DNA of 64,000 nt, taken from the NCBI RefSeq assembly GCF_902859875.1, contig NZ_CADIKF010000022.1, positions 46,659 to 110,658 of the forward strand. Reading direction: 5' to 3'. The stretch's first letter is position 1. Each line of letters opens with the position of its first letter. The notes beneath the pieces were generated by a model. The model did not search any database. It saw nothing but the letters and a program-made list of their open reading frames with translations, and had not been told where the DNA came from. The position numbers and the translations under genes are program-made. The stretch comes from Paraburkholderia solisilvae (lineage in GTDB: Bacteria > Pseudomonadota > Gammaproteobacteria > Burkholderiales > Burkholderiaceae). Shown here piece after piece: positions 8,789 through 18,819 of the stretch.

Positions 8789-9892
8789 CTACCGGCCGGA
8801 CTTGAACTCAGTCCACAGACGCGTCTGCAGCCGCTGGATTTCAGGCGGCAGCGGCTTGAGCAGGAACAGCGTCTTGACCACGTCGGCCGGCGGATACACG
8901 GCCGGATCGTTCGCGACGTCCGGGTTCACGTACTTGCGCGCTTCCGCATTCGCGCTCGGATAATAAACCGCGTTGGTGATCGCCGCGTGCACCTGCGGCG
9001 TCTCGATGTAGTTGATCCACTCGAGCGCGGCTTCCTTGTTTTTCGCGTCCTTCGGAATAGCCATCACGTCGAACCAGACCGGCGCGCCACCCTTCGGAAT
9101 GTAATATTCGATCTTGTAAGGCTTCTTCGCCTCGAGCGCGCGATGCTTGGCGATCACGACGTCGCCCGACCAGCCGTACGCAAAGCACACGTCCCCGCCG
9201 ACCAGGTCGTTGATATAGCCCGACGAGTTGAACTGCGTGATAGACGGGCGGATTTTCTTCAGCATGTCGAGCGCAGCCCGGTAGTCGTTCGGGTTCGTGC
9301 TCATCGGATCCTTGCCCATGTAATGCAGCGCGGCCGCGAACATCTGGTCCGGCGCGTCGAGCACCGAGACGCCGCACGCCTTCAGCTTCGAGATGTTTTC
9401 GGGCTTGAACAGGATGTCCCAGTTGTTGAGCTCGACGTTCTTGCCGAGAATCTGCTGCACCTTCGTCACGTTGTAGCCGAGGCCGGTCGTGCCGTATGCC
9501 CAGGGCACCGTGTACTGGTTGCCCGGATCCGCGCCCGCGACGAGGGTCATCAATGACGGGTCGAGATATTTGAGGTTCGGCAGCTTCGATTTGTCGAGCG
9601 GCGCGAAGATGCCGGCTGCGATCTGCTTGCCCGCGTAGTTGCTGGTCGGCACGACGATGTCGTAGCCGGAATTGCCGGTGAGGAGCTTGGCCTGCAGCGT
9701 GTCGTCGCTGTCGTAGTTGTCGTACTTGACCTGAACGCCGGTCTGCTTCGTAAAGTTCGGAATGGTGTCCTTGGCGATGTAATCCGACCAGTTGTACACA
9801 TTCAATTGCGTATCTTTTGCCGCTGCCGGCAACCAGGGCGCCGCGCTCAGCACGAGCACCGCCACCAACCGGCCCAACACCAGTTTGTTCAT
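8789..9892 (-). CDS. potF: Periplasmic polyamine-binding protein (PotF/PotD family)
   Basis: 367 aa. The signal peptide (MNKLVLGRLVAVLVLSAAPWLPAAA) is followed by LNVYNWSDYIAKDTIPNFTKQTG, the N-terminal signature of PotF. Later blocks SGYDIVVPTSNY, FAYGWSGDVVIA and DVMAIPKDAKNKEAA are typical of putrescine-specific binders. First gene of the operon and the specificity determinant of the importer. Confidence 0.93.
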   Translation of the reverse strand: MNKLVLGRLVAVLVLSAAPWLPAAAKDTQLNVYNWSDYIAKDTIPNFTKQTGVQVKYDNYDSDDTLQAKLLTGNSGYDIVVPTSNYAGKQIAAGIFAPLDKSKLPNLKYLDPSLMTLVAGADPGNQYTVPWAYGTTGLGYNVTKVQQILGKNVELNNWDILFKPENISKLKACGVSVLDAPDQMFAAALHYMGKDPMSTNPNDYRAALDMLKKIRPSITQFNSSGYINDLVGGDVCFAYGWSGDVVIAKHRALEAKKPYKIEYYIPKGGAPVWFDVMAIPKDAKNKEAALEWINYIETPQVHAAITNAVYYPSANAEARKYVNPDVANDPAVYPPADVVKTLFLLKPLPPEIQRLQTRLWTEFKSGR

Positions 9893-10754
9893 TCCGTTCT
9901 CCGATCCTGACCGGCCGACGCCGACCGTCTACCCCGCTTATGCCGCGGCCGTTCCCGCCCGCGACTTCCCTGAAAACCCCGAAAACTACCACTAAACGTT
10001 GTGCGCCACAAAAAAAATCCCCCGATGTCGCACAAACGGTACAGCCGGCTTCGCGTCCGCGCGCGATCGGCGCAAGCGGACCCCACCGACTCGGTGACCG
10101 ACAAAATGGGCGCAATTTTATCGGGTTATCGGCGTGTGTCCACCACAAACCAGCCCGGCTGGCCGCGCGGCGGATCGGCGCCGGCGCGCGCGCCGCGTTC
10201 GCAAACGCCGGGGCACGGGCGCCGCGACGGCGTATCCATCCGATGAAGCGGCGATCCAATCGCCACACTATAGACTGTCATAAAGCCTGCGCCCGGGGTC
10301 GGTGCACGCGTCGTTGGCGAGAGGCGGGGGCTCGCGTACAGCGATCGCCGTGGTGCGCGGTGCTGGTTCACGCTATGCGGGGGGGCACACCGTGCGGGGA
10401 TTCACACCGGGTTCTCGCCGTGGGATTCTCGCCGTGGGATTCTCGCCGTGAGGTTCTCGCCGTGAGGTTCTCGCCGTGAGGTTCTCGCCGTGAGGTTCTC
10501 GCCGTGAGGTTCTCGCCGTGAGGTTCTCGCCATGCGGGTCTCGCCGTGCGGGTCTCGCCGTGCGGGTCTCGCCGTGCCGATTCTCGCCGTGCCGATTCTC
10601 GCCGTGCGGGTTCTCGCTTGGTGCTGCCCCACGCTGTGCGGGGTCGCTACCGGTTGGTTGCCGGCCACCGCGTCGCCCACGCGACGACGAGTTGGGCGCA
10701 CACGTATGGCACGGCGTTTGCCCCGTACTTTGCTTTAAGCGGCGAGGGCCCGCG
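9893..10754. other. Long intergenic region with simple repeats upstream of mntH
   Basis: About 860 bases between the divergent potF and mntH. It should hold the potF promoter near 9900-10120, where an A-run and AT-rich patches occur. The region 10413-10611 is a 14-bp tandem array. The open reading frames across the array on both strands are products of the repeat and have no family character. Confidence 0.6.
10413..10611. repeat. 14-bp tandem repeat array, about 14 units
   Basis: Units start with TCTCGCC. Two copies end GTGGGAT, six identical copies end GTGAGGT, three end (G/A)TGCGGG, and three are 15-bp variants ending GTGCCGAT or GTGCGGGT. Variants cluster by position, as expected from stepwise duplication by slippage. 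There are no spacers, so it is not CRISPR. Fourteen is not a multiple of three, so all frames stay open and give false repeat proteins. Confidence 0.95.
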
Positions 10755-12056
10755 ATGAACACGAATCCGTTTGCGATGCGCCCCGGACGCCGCCGTCCAT
10801 CCGACGGCGCGCCGCCGCGGCCTGCGCGCCGGCTGTCGTTTCTCGGCGCGGGTGCGCTCGTCGCGGTCGGCTATATGGATCCCGGTAATTGGGCCACTGC
10901 GCTCGCCGGCGGCGCAAGTTACGGTTATCAACTGCTCGGCGTCGTTGTCGTGTCGAGTCTCACCGCGATGCTGCTGCAATGGATCGCCGCACGCATCGGC
11001 GTCGTGTCCGCGCGCGATCTTGCGCGGCTGTGCCGCGAGCGCTTTAGCCGGCGCGTTTCGTTCCTGCTGTGGATCGCCGCCGAAATTGCGATCATCGCGT
11101 GCGATGTCGCGGAAGTGGTCGGCAGCGCAGTCGCGTTGCAGATGCTGCTCGGCGTATCGCTGACGGCCGGCGTGCTGATGTCCGCGGTCAGCACCTTCGC
11201 GATGCTCGCGCTGCAACGGCATGGCCATCGCACGCTCGAAGTATTCGTTGTCACGCTGATTCTGTTCGTCGGCATGTGCTTCGTCGTCGAGCTCGCGCTC
11301 GCGCAGCCCGACTGGCATGCTGCCCTCGCGGGCGCCGTGCCCGACCCACGCATCGTGCGCGATGCCGGCATGCTGTGGCTCGCGGCCGGCATTCTCGGCG
11401 CAACCGTGATGCCGCACAACCTCTATCTGCATTCGACGCTCGTGAAAGAGTCGGCGCCATCGGGCGATGACGGCGAGATCGCGCGCGTGCTGCGCAGCGT
11501 GAATATCGGCACGTTCAGCGCGCTGTCGGTTGCGTTTCTGATCAACGCGGCACTGTTGATCGTCTCGGCCGCGGTATTTCATGCGCACGGCCACTACGAT
11601 GTGACCGATCTCGCCGACGCGCATGCGTTAATCGCACCGCTGGTCGGTTCGCACTGGGCTGGCATCCTGTTCGCGGCGGCGTTGCTGGCATGCGGGATGA
11701 ATGCGACGGTGACGGGCACGCTCGCCGGACAGGCCGTGATGGAAGGCTTCCTGAACCTGTCGATACCGCGCTGGCAACGCGCGCTGCTCACGCGTGGGCT
11801 GGCGATCGGGCCGGCGCTGGTCGCGGTCGCGCTATTCGGCGAGCATGGCTCGAATCAGTTGCTGGTTGCAAGCCAGGTGGTGCTGAGCCTGCAATTGCCG
11901 CTCGCGGTCGTGCCGCTCGTGCGCTTCGCGTCCGACGCGCAATTGATGCGCGGCTGGCGTGTGAAACGCGTGCCGCTCGTGCTTGCGTGGCTCGCTGCGG
12001 CGGGCATCATCATGCTGAATGGCGCGCTCGTATGGCAGGTTGCGGCCGGTAGCTGA
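10755..12056 (+). CDS. mntH: Nramp-family divalent metal (Mn2+/Fe2+) transporter
   Basis: 433 aa from ATG 10755; the upstream extension lies in the repeat array and is not credible. It has about 11 membrane segments, the Nramp metal-site motif DPGNWAT in TM1, and MPHNLYLHS in TM6. These carry the Asp, Asn and Met residues that coordinate Mn2+. It would import manganese or iron by proton symport. No regulator is adjacent, and the upstream 14-bp array sits where the promoter should be. Confidence 0.93.
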   Translation: MNTNPFAMRPGRRRPSDGAPPRPARRLSFLGAGALVAVGYMDPGNWATALAGGASYGYQLLGVVVVSSLTAMLLQWIAARIGVVSARDLARLCRERFSRRVSFLLWIAAEIAIIACDVAEVVGSAVALQMLLGVSLTAGVLMSAVSTFAMLALQRHGHRTLEVFVVTLILFVGMCFVVELALAQPDWHAALAGAVPDPRIVRDAGMLWLAAGILGATVMPHNLYLHSTLVKESAPSGDDGEIARVLRSVNIGTFSALSVAFLINAALLIVSAAVFHAHGHYDVTDLADAHALIAPLVGSHWAGILFAAALLACGMNATVTGTLAGQAVMEGFLNLSIPRWQRALLTRGLAIGPALVAVALFGEHGSNQLLVASQVVLSLQLPLAVVPLVRFASDAQLMRGWRVKRVPLVLAWLAAAGIIMLNGALVWQVAAGS

Positions 12057-12120
12057 ATGGGATCGGCGCCGTTGATGCCGGTTGACTGATGCTTGGCTGA
12101 TGCTTTTGGCGCGGACGGTC

Positions 12121-12196
12121 GTGCTGGTCGTGCTGGTCGTGCTGGTCGTGCTGGTCGTGCTGTCGTGCTGTCGTGCTGTCGTGCTGTCGTGCTGTC
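12121..12196. repeat. Tandem repeat: four 9-bp then five 8-bp units
   Basis: GTGCTGGTC is repeated four times (12121-12156) and is followed directly by GTGCTGTC five times (12157-12196). The change of period by one G deletion, which then spread, is a record of slippage. Confidence 0.95.
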
Positions 12197-12220
12197 GTAC
12201 GGTAGCACTGGTCGTTCTCT

Positions 12221-12244
12221 GCCTTGATGCCTTGATGCCTTGAT
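12221..12244. repeat. Three tandem copies of an 8-bp unit
   Basis: GCCTTGAT is repeated three times, 25 bases after the 9/8-bp array. Confidence 0.9.
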
Positions 12245-12454
12245 GCGCTGCTGCACCGCAGCGCCCGTGCACTAATCACGTCTGCAACATGCTTCGCAGA
12301 ACGCTGCGATCACAAAGCATCGCAGTTGCATCGAACGTCGGGAACTGCACCGGCTGTCGCGTGTCCTTTCTTTTCGTAAGTCGCCCCTTACCATCACAAC
12401 TGCATCGCGGCGCTCGCCGCAACGCCACGGTGCCCAAGCGGGGACGTCTCGACT

Positions 12455-13999
12455 ATGCGCTTTGACGCCGCTACGCCACGTCGCTTTGTTTCGTTGGCCA
12501 GACTGATCGGTTCGGCCCGCCGTTTCACGCGAATTTCGATTGCGGGTTGGCTCGTCGTGTCCGGTGTCCTCTTCACGAGCGTCGCACACGCAGCCGTCGC
12601 GATGTTGCAGCCGCCGCGTGAAGTGCTATTCAGCGAACCCTTGCGGATCACGCTGCTCTACTCTGCCGATGGCGGGCAGCCGCTTGCGCTCACGCTGCCC
12701 GCGACGCTCCGTGTCACCGTGAGCGACAGCGATCACGCGCCACAACCAGTCGACCTGACTCGCGAACCGGACGTGCCCGCTGCATTACGGCTGGATGCCG
12801 GGCAATACCGCAAGGTCGAGTATTCGGCGCCGTGGCCCGCATGGGCGCGCGGCGAAGTGCGCATTGATCCGGTCGGCTTCGATGCGTCGCCGGCGATCGT
12901 CGCGATCGATCGAAGCCCGCGCGCGGCACCCATCGCGCAGGCAGCGCAACCGGATGCGGCGGCGGCTCCCGCACAGATCGCGCAGCCGGTTGCCGCGGCG
13001 GCCGCGCCCACACATGCCGCCGCAACTTCGGCATCCTCTGAAGCAGCGACGGCACGGGCGGCTACTTCGACATCCTCTGACGCAATCACCGCGCAGGCCG
13101 CCAATCCGGCGTCTTCTAAAGGCACGCCTGCGCAACTCAGTAGTACATCGGCGTCTCCCGAAGCGGCTCACACGGTCCCCGCAACCGAGTCTCGCGCCGC
13201 AACGGCAGCCCTACCTGCTTCGGACACCACGCCCGTCTGGACACCGCCCGGCGATTCGCTATCCACCGCCGCGAACGGCTCGCCATCGCGCATCTCGTAC
13301 TTCGAGCCGATGTACTTCGCAGTCGGCCACAACGGCGACACCAATGCGCGCCTGCAGGTTAGCTTCAAATACCGGCTGTGGATGCCGGATGATCTGCGCT
13401 CGAAAAGTTTCCTCGACAACCTCTACTTCGGGTACACGCAAACGTCGATCTGGGATCTGGCCGCCGAGTCGCGACCGTTTCGCGATACGAGCTACCAGCC
13501 GCAGCTCTTCTACTACGTTCCCGACACCGGCTGGCGCGCGCCATGGTTCGCCCGCATGGGCATCGCAGCCGGCATCGGACATGAATCGAACGGCAAAGGC
13601 GGCGCCGATTCGCGCAGCCTCAACCTGCTGTTCGTGCGCCCGACATGGGAATTCGGGGACCTCGACGCGGCGCATTGGGTCGTGTCGCCGAAAATCTACG
13701 TGTATGCGGGCAAGAGCAATAACCCCGATATCGCCGACTATCGCGGCTATGCGGATCTGCTCATCAAGTACGGCAGCCCCGACGGCCTGCAGCTCGCGAC
13801 CACGCTGCGCAAAGGCACGAAGCACTGGTACGGCAGCGTCGACGCGCAGCTCACCTACCCGCTCGCGAAGCTGCTCGGCACCAGCTCAGTGGGCGGCTAC
13901 GTGTGGCTGGGCTATTTCAACGGCTATGGCGAGGATCTGCTCGACTACAACGTGCGTCAGCACTGGATTGCGCGCATCGGCTATAGCATTGCGCGCTGA
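12455..13999 (+). CDS. pldA: Outer membrane phospholipase A (PldA family) with long N-terminal extension
   Basis: 514 aa, much longer than E. coli PldA (about 290). After a signal peptide ending near residue 48 (TSVAHA) there is a beta-rich region of about 100 residues. A low-complexity Ala/Thr/Ser/Pro linker follows (roughly residues 155-265), then the phospholipase barrel. The barrel has FEPMYFAVGHN, LYFGYTQTSIWDL and GIGHESNGKGG, which contains the catalytic His and Ser of the HxSNG site. It would hydrolyse outer-membrane phospholipids. Confidence 0.88.
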   Translation: MRFDAATPRRFVSLARLIGSARRFTRISIAGWLVVSGVLFTSVAHAAVAMLQPPREVLFSEPLRITLLYSADGGQPLALTLPATLRVTVSDSDHAPQPVDLTREPDVPAALRLDAGQYRKVEYSAPWPAWARGEVRIDPVGFDASPAIVAIDRSPRAAPIAQAAQPDAAAAPAQIAQPVAAAAAPTHAAATSASSEAATARAATSTSSDAITAQAANPASSKGTPAQLSSTSASPEAAHTVPATESRAATAALPASDTTPVWTPPGDSLSTAANGSPSRISYFEPMYFAVGHNGDTNARLQVSFKYRLWMPDDLRSKSFLDNLYFGYTQTSIWDLAAESRPFRDTSYQPQLFYYVPDTGWRAPWFARMGIAAGIGHESNGKGGADSRSLNLLFVRPTWEFGDLDAAHWVVSPKIYVYAGKSNNPDIADYRGYADLLIKYGSPDGLQLATTLRKGTKHWYGSVDAQLTYPLAKLLGTSSVGGYVWLGYFNGYGEDLLDYNVRQHWIARIGYSIAR

Positions 14000-14336
14000 G
14001 CGGTTTGATCGCGCCTTTGCTTGCGCGGTTTTGTTCGCGCATGTGCGTGGGCGATTTGGGTTTGCATGGATTTATTCGCATGGCCCAGTTCGCATGGCCT
14101 GATTCACATGGCCCGGTTTGCGCGGCCTGGATCGCCCGACCTGTTCGCCCGACCTGTTCGGGTGACCTTGCTCGCATAACCTGGTTCGAGTGTTCTTGCC
14201 CGCGTGCCTTGATCCAACAAGGCCGCGCGAAGCCGCGCACAACGCGTGCGCCAGCTTTTCGTTTAACATAACGGACCGCTCGCCCACATTCCACCTGTTT
14301 TCCGCGCATGCGCACCTTCGCGCGCAAGGCTTTCCG
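14000..14336. other. Intergenic region with degenerate GC-rich word repeats
   Basis: Words such as GCATGGCC and GCCCGACCTGTTCG recur between 14040 and 14160, for example GCCCGACCTGTTC twice in a row. No gene or clear terminator was found. Confidence 0.55.
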
Positions 14337-14540
14337 ATGGCTTCGAATCTTCACGACCTTCCCGACAGCCCGTGTATCGGCGTCTGTTCCACGCTCTTCG
14401 ACGAAGTGTGCAAAGGCTGCGGGCGCACCGCCGGCGAGGTGGCGAACTGGGTCTTTATGACCGACGACGAAAAACATGCGGTGTGGGAACGGATCGAACG
14501 CGAAGGCGTCGCGATGCGCTTCAAGTACGACAAGCTTTGA
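14337..14540 (+). CDS. DUF1289 small cysteine-rich protein
   Basis: 67 aa from ATG 14337 (MASNLHDLPDSPCIGVCS). It has the DUF1289 pattern SPCIGVCSTLFDEVCKGCGRTAGEVANW, with four cysteines that may bind Zn or an Fe-S cluster, followed by a basic helix. Function is unknown in this family. The upstream extension in the same frame is repeat-derived and was left out. Confidence 0.88.
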   Translation: MASNLHDLPDSPCIGVCSTLFDEVCKGCGRTAGEVANWVFMTDDEKHAVWERIEREGVAMRFKYDKL

Positions 14541-14584
14541 GCCGCGCGCCGCGCGCGGACGGCTGACCCAGCCGGCACGCCGCG

Positions 14585-15247
14585 TCAGAATTTCATCCCG
14601 ACACCCACGCCCACCACGAGCGGGTCGATGCGCAATGTGCCGATCGACTGGCCGCCCAAGGTCGCATCGGTTCTCATCCAGATCTTCTTGATGTCCGCGT
14701 TGAGAAACACCCTTTTCGTGACCTGCACGTCGACACCCGCCTGCAACGCGGGGCCGAAACTGCTGTGGCTCACCGCGATGCCCTCGCCGCCCGCTTGCAG
14801 TCCATCGTTGTAGAAGTACGTGTAGTTGAGGCCCGCGCCGACATACGGGCGAATCTTGCCTTGATGGTTGAAGTGGTATTGAAGCAGCAATGTCGGCGGC
14901 AGTACGTTCACCCCGCCGAGCGCGCCGAGGTTCGATGTCACCTGATGGCGCGAGGTCGCCAGAATCAGTTCGACGCCGATGCTGTCGCGAATCATGTAGG
15001 TGAAGTCGAGCTCGGGCACGATCGCGTTGTTCACATCGACGTTCAAGGTCGACAGCGTACTGCTCGTGCCCACCTGCGGCATGATACTGATGCCGCGCAA
15101 ACGGACCAGTACGTCGCCCGCGTGAATACCGCCTTCCACTGTGTTGCCGCCTGCGTCCGTGTCCGCTGCACGCGCCGGTATGGCCGCGAGCGCGCCCGCG
15201 AGCATGACGCACGATACGGCGAGCGTCATTCCGATTTTGTTCTTCAT
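14585..15247 (-). CDS. ompW: OmpW-family outer membrane protein
   Basis: 220 aa from MKNKIGMTLAVSC; an in-frame start 15 codons upstream lacks a better ribosome site. Signal peptide to about residue 27 (IPARA). OmpW blocks: AGDVLVRLRGISIMPQ, PELDFTYMIRDSIGVELI, LLQYHF, IRPYVGAGLNYTYFY, and a C-terminal GVGVGMKF ending in Phe. An eight-stranded barrel for small hydrophobic molecules. Its promoter region has a TTGAC-N4-GTCAA box. Confidence 0.92.
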   Translation of the reverse strand: MKNKIGMTLAVSCVMLAGALAAIPARAADTDAGGNTVEGGIHAGDVLVRLRGISIMPQVGTSSTLSTLNVDVNNAIVPELDFTYMIRDSIGVELILATSRHQVTSNLGALGGVNVLPPTLLLQYHFNHQGKIRPYVGAGLNYTYFYNDGLQAGGEGIAVSHSSFGPALQAGVDVQVTKRVFLNADIKKIWMRTDATLGGQSIGTLRIDPLVVGVGVGMKF

Positions 15248-15318
15248 TGTGTTGCCCCGTTGTCGATTCGAACTGTTGATGCTCGAAATCATTGTCGGGC
15301 GTAGGGGTATGTCCGCTA

Positions 15319-15332
15319 TTGACCTTTGTCAA
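15319..15332 (-). promoter_or_regulatory. Inverted repeat overlapping a candidate -35 of ompW (FNR/CRP-like half-sites)
   Basis: TTGAC-N4-GTCAA, a perfect 5-bp inverted repeat. Read on the minus strand it starts with TTGACA, a consensus -35, about 85 bases before the ompW start. The layout resembles the FNR site TTGAT-N4-ATCAA with one symmetric change. Regulation of ompW by FNR is known in enterobacteria; here it is inference. Confidence 0.4.
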
Positions 15333-15391
15333 CGATGGCAACTACGTGCGTGAACCTGCGGCCGAACGTCGCGTCGCGCAACGAACGGCAC

Positions 15392-15430
15392 AAAAAAAGC
15401 GCGTGCGGAGTGATCCGCACGCGCTCTTCT
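15392..15430 (-). terminator. Rho-independent terminator of the aldehyde dehydrogenase gene
   Basis: Perfect 12-bp stem AGCGCGTGCGGA / TCCGCACGCGCT with a GTGA loop, followed on the minus strand by seven T residues. It lies about 70 bases after the gene stop. Confidence 0.9.
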
Positions 15431-15499
15431 GTGAACCGTATAACCGTACAGATACGTGAGCCCAAGCACGCGTGACGCGCGCCGCCGGCTCACGCCGGG

Positions 15500-16927
15500 C
15501 TATCTGCCGGCGAGTTGCATCGCCTTGTATTCCAGATATTCCTCGAGACCAAACGTGCCGTTCTCACGACCGTGGCCCGATTGCTTGTAGCCGCCGAACG
15601 GCGCGGCCGCATTCCATGCGCCGCCATTGATATTGACCTGCCCGGTGCGCATGCGGCGCGCGACACGCAGCGCGCGTTCATCGCTGCCCGCCCATACCGC
15701 GCCAGCGAGGCCGTACACCGAATCGTTCGCGATCCGGACGGCTTCGTCTTCGTCCTTGTAGGTGAGGATCGATAGCACCGGGCCGAAGATCTCTTCCTGC
15801 GCAATCGTCGCTTTGGGGTGGACGCGCCCAAACACGGTCGGCCTGGCAAAGAAGCCTTGCCCGATGCCATCGGGCATGCCGGGTCCGCCCGTCACGAGTT
15901 CCGCGCCCTCTTCGATGCCGCGCGCGATGTACTGCTGCACGCGTTGCTGTTGCGCGGCCGAGGCGAGCGGGCCGAGGCGCGTGCGCTCGTTGCGCGGATC
16001 GCCGGGCACATAATTTTCGGCTGTGCTTTTCGCGAGCGCGCGGGCCTCTTCGTAGCGGCTTTCGGGCACGAGCATGCGCGTATGCGCGGAACAGGTCTGG
16101 CCGGAGTTGAGAAAGCACGCGCTGACGGTCGCCTTGATGGCGGCCGCGAAGTCCGCGTCATCGAGAATCACCGCGGCGGACTTGCCGCCCAGTTCGAGCG
16201 CGACGCGCTTGACGCTCGCCGCGGCGAGTTCGGACACACGCTTGCCCGCGCGCGTCGATCCGGTGAACGACACCATATCGACCGATGGATGCGACGCGAG
16301 CACTTCGCCGATCACCGGTCCATAGCCGCTCACGAGATTGAACACGCCGGCGGGCAGCCCCGCTTCGTGAATCGCCTCGGCCAATACGAACGCATTGAGC
16401 GGCGCGATTTCCGATGGTTTCAGCACGACAGTGCAGCCTGCCGCAAGCGCGGCGGCCACTTTCAGCGTGATCTGGTTGAGCGGATAGTTCCACGGCGTGA
16501 TCGCCGCAACGACGCCGACGGGCTCACGCACGACCAGCGAATTGCCGAGCTTGTCTTCGAACTGGAATTCGTCGGCCAGTTTCGCGTAGGCATTCCAGTT
16601 CTGCACCGCGCTGCCGACCTGAATCGCGCGCGCCAGTTTGATCGGCATGCCCACTTCACCGCAGATCAGGCCCGCGAGTTCATCGGTGCGCGCTTTGAGG
16701 TTGTCGGCAATTTTTTGCAGATAGGCGCTGCGCTCACGCGGAGAAGTCGCGGCCCAACCGTCGAAGGAGGCGCGTGCCGCGACGATGGCCGCCTCGGCAT
16801 CCGCTTCGATGCCCTCGGGAATGCGGCCCATCAGCTGTTCGGAGCCCGAGTCGACCACGTCGATCGTGCCCGTACCGCAAGGCTTCAGCCATTTGCCGTC
16901 GATGTAGAGCTGGTCGTAGGTCTTCAT
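15500..16927 (-). CDS. NAD(P)-dependent aldehyde dehydrogenase
   Basis: 475 aa, the usual ALDH length. Visible motifs are [14 protein letters not shown] (oxyanion Asn), [11 protein letters not shown] (cofactor binding), the catalytic glutamate in VALELGGKS and the nucleophile Cys in NSGQTCSA, with EEIFGPVL near the C-terminus. It oxidises an aldehyde to a carboxylate. The substrate cannot be told from sequence. It stands alone with its own terminator. Confidence 0.92.
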   Translation of the reverse strand: MKTYDQLYIDGKWLKPCGTGTIDVVDSGSEQLMGRIPEGIEADAEAAIVAARASFDGWAATSPRERSAYLQKIADNLKARTDELAGLICGEVGMPIKLARAIQVGSAVQNWNAYAKLADEFQFEDKLGNSLVVREPVGVVAAITPWNYPLNQITLKVAAALAAGCTVVLKPSEIAPLNAFVLAEAIHEAGLPAGVFNLVSGYGPVIGEVLASHPSVDMVSFTGSTRAGKRVSELAAASVKRVALELGGKSAAVILDDADFAAAIKATVSACFLNSGQTCSAHTRMLVPESRYEEARALAKSTAENYVPGDPRNERTRLGPLASAAQQQRVQQYIARGIEEGAELVTGGPGMPDGIGQGFFARPTVFGRVHPKATIAQEEIFGPVLSILTYKDEDEAVRIANDSVYGLAGAVWAGSDERALRVARRMRTGQVNINGGAWNAAAPFGGYKQSGHGRENGTFGLEEYLEYKAMQLAGR

Positions 16928-17010
16928 GTCGGTGCGGTCCTTTGAGTGCGTTCGTTCATTCTACTGCCGCAGGATTTGCGTCCGCCCGCGTGCGTCGGCA
17001 ACGAACCGGC

Positions 17011-17043
17011 GAAAAAAAGCCCGCTTGCAAGAAGCGGGCTTGA
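17011..17043 (-). terminator. Rho-independent terminator of the ABC-F gene
   Basis: Stem AAGCCCGCTT / AAGCGGGCTT with a short loop, followed on the minus strand by a run of seven T. Located 57 bases after the ABC-F stop. Confidence 0.9.
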
Positions 17044-17099
17044 GATTCGGCGAATACCGTCGCGAACGTCAGTTACGCGGGGCCAACAATGCGTACAAC

Positions 17100-18692
17100 T
17101 TACGCTACGCCCTGGCTCGACAGAAAATCCTCGTAATTGCCACCGAAGTCATTCAGTGTGCCGTCGGTCTTCACTTCGATAATCCGGTTGGCAAGGCCGC
17201 TCACGAACTCGCGGTCGTGCGACACGAAAACCAGCGTGCCTTCATACTTCTCCAGCGCGATCTGCAACGACTCGATCGACTCCATGTCCATATGGTTGGT
17301 CGGCTCGTCCATCAGCAGCACGTTGTGACGGCCGAGCATCAGCTTGCCCCAGATCATGCGGCCCTTCTCGCCGCCCGACAGCACCTTCACCGACTTGCGG
17401 ATATCGTCCGCGTTGAACAGCAACCGGCCGAGCGTGCCGCGCACCATCTGCTCGTCGTCGCCTTCCTTGCGGTACGTGTCGATCCACTCCATCAGCGTGA
17501 CATCGTCCGGAAATTCCTCGTACGTATCTTGCGGCATATAACCGATGTTCGCGTTTTCCGACCATTTCACCGTGCCATGGTCGAGCGCCAGATTGCCGAG
17601 CAGCGAGCGCAGCAGCGTCGTCTTGCCTGCGCCGTTCTCGCCGATGATCGCGATACGCTCGCCCGGCTGCACGCTGATGCTGAAATTATTGAAGATCGCG
17701 CGGTCGTACTTCTTCGTGATGCTCTCGGCGACCACCGCGATGTTATGCAGCTTCTTTTCGTACTCGAAACGGATAAACGGGTTCTGCCGCGACGACGGCT
17801 TGAATTCCTCGATCTTGATCTTGTCGATCATCTTCAAACGGCTGGTGGCCTGACGCGCTTTCGACTTGTTGGCCGAGAAGCGCCGTACGAAGTCCTGCAG
17901 ATCGGCCACGCGTTCCTTCGCCTTCTGGTTCGCGGCCTGCGCACGCTCGCGCGCCTGCGTCGACGCGAGCATGTAGTCGTCGTAGTTGCCCGGCCAGACT
18001 TTCAGCGTACCGTAGTCCATGTCCGCCATATGCGTGCAGACCTGGTTCAGGAAGTGACGATCGTGCGAGATGATGATCATCGTCGAGTTGTACTGGTTCA
18101 GCACGTCTTCCAGCCAACGGATAGAGTTGATGTCGAGGTTGTTGGTCGGCTCGTCGAGCAGCAGCACGTCCGGCTTCGAGAACAGCGCCTGCGCGAGCAG
18201 CACGCGCAACTTCCAGCCCGGTGCGACATTGCTCATCGGGCCGTTGTGCAGGTCGATCGCGATGCCGATGCCGAGCAGCAGTTCGCCCGCGCGCGCTTCG
18301 GCCGTATAGCCGTCGTACTCGGCGAACTTCGCTTCGAGTTCGGCCGCGTGCATGTAGTCGTCGTCGGTGGCTTCCGGGTTCGCGTAGATCGCGTCGCGCT
18401 CGGTCATCGCGGCCCACATCTCGGTGTGGCCCATCATCACGACGTCGAGCACGCGTACGTCTTCATACGCGAACTGATCCTGGCGCAGCTTGCCGAGGCG
18501 AACGTTCGGCTCGAGCATCACATTGCCGGAGCTCGACTCGAGGTCGCCGCCGAGAATTTTCATGAACGTCGACTTGCCGCAGCCGTTCGCCCCGATCAGC
18601 CCGTAGCGGTTCCCTTCCCCGAACTTGACCGAAATGTTTTCGAAGAGGGGCTTCGGCCCGAATTGCATCGTGATATTGGCAGTAGACAGCAC
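17100..18692 (-). CDS. ybiT: ABC-F family ATPase, YbiT subgroup
   Basis: 530 aa with GTG start; AAGG lies 8 bases upstream. There are two ABC ATPase domains and no membrane segment. Walker A motifs are GANGCGKST (about 35) and GENGAGKTT (about 353), and Walker B motifs are [11 protein letters not shown] and [11 protein letters not shown]. The first signature is the YbiT-type VAPGWKLR instead of LSGG, while the second is LSGGEKGR. The linker near 245-300 is charged and helical. ABC-F proteins bind the ribosomal E site and relieve translation stalls. Confidence 0.92.
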   Translation of the reverse strand: MLSTANITMQFGPKPLFENISVKFGEGNRYGLIGANGCGKSTFMKILGGDLESSSGNVMLEPNVRLGKLRQDQFAYEDVRVLDVVMMGHTEMWAAMTERDAIYANPEATDDDYMHAAELEAKFAEYDGYTAEARAGELLLGIGIAIDLHNGPMSNVAPGWKLRVLLAQALFSKPDVLLLDEPTNNLDINSIRWLEDVLNQYNSTMIIISHDRHFLNQVCTHMADMDYGTLKVWPGNYDDYMLASTQARERAQAANQKAKERVADLQDFVRRFSANKSKARQATSRLKMIDKIKIEEFKPSSRQNPFIRFEYEKKLHNIAVVAESITKKYDRAIFNNFSISVQPGERIAIIGENGAGKTTLLRSLLGNLALDHGTVKWSENANIGYMPQDTYEEFPDDVTLMEWIDTYRKEGDDEQMVRGTLGRLLFNADDIRKSVKVLSGGEKGRMIWGKLMLGRHNVLLMDEPTNHMDMESIESLQIALEKYEGTLVFVSHDREFVSGLANRIIEVKTDGTLNDFGGNYEDFLSSQGVA

Positions 18693-18819
18693 GGCGCGTA
18701 CCTTTGAGATAGTGATCCGACGTGGATCGCCGAAAAACCCAATATTTTAGCAGCATATGGTGTCGCCCGGCCGGGCGGCGCGTGCGCCGATCCGCATTGC
18801 GCGAGCGGCCGGCGGCACT

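Larger units (their letters stand above)
12057..12454. other. Intergenic region with two short tandem repeats
   Basis: About 400 bases between mntH and the phospholipase gene. It contains a 9/8-bp array (12121-12196) and three 8-bp units (12221-12244). The rest has no gene I can support. A promoter for the phospholipase must lie in 12250-12450. Confidence 0.6.

Noticed and set aside
10413..10611. CRISPR-like array
   Set aside because: Units are contiguous with no spacers and the unit is only 14-15 bp.
10373..10762. Open frames on both strands across 10400-10760 with peptide repeats
   Set aside because: They come from a 14-bp DNA repeat that stays open in all frames. No ribosome site or family similarity.
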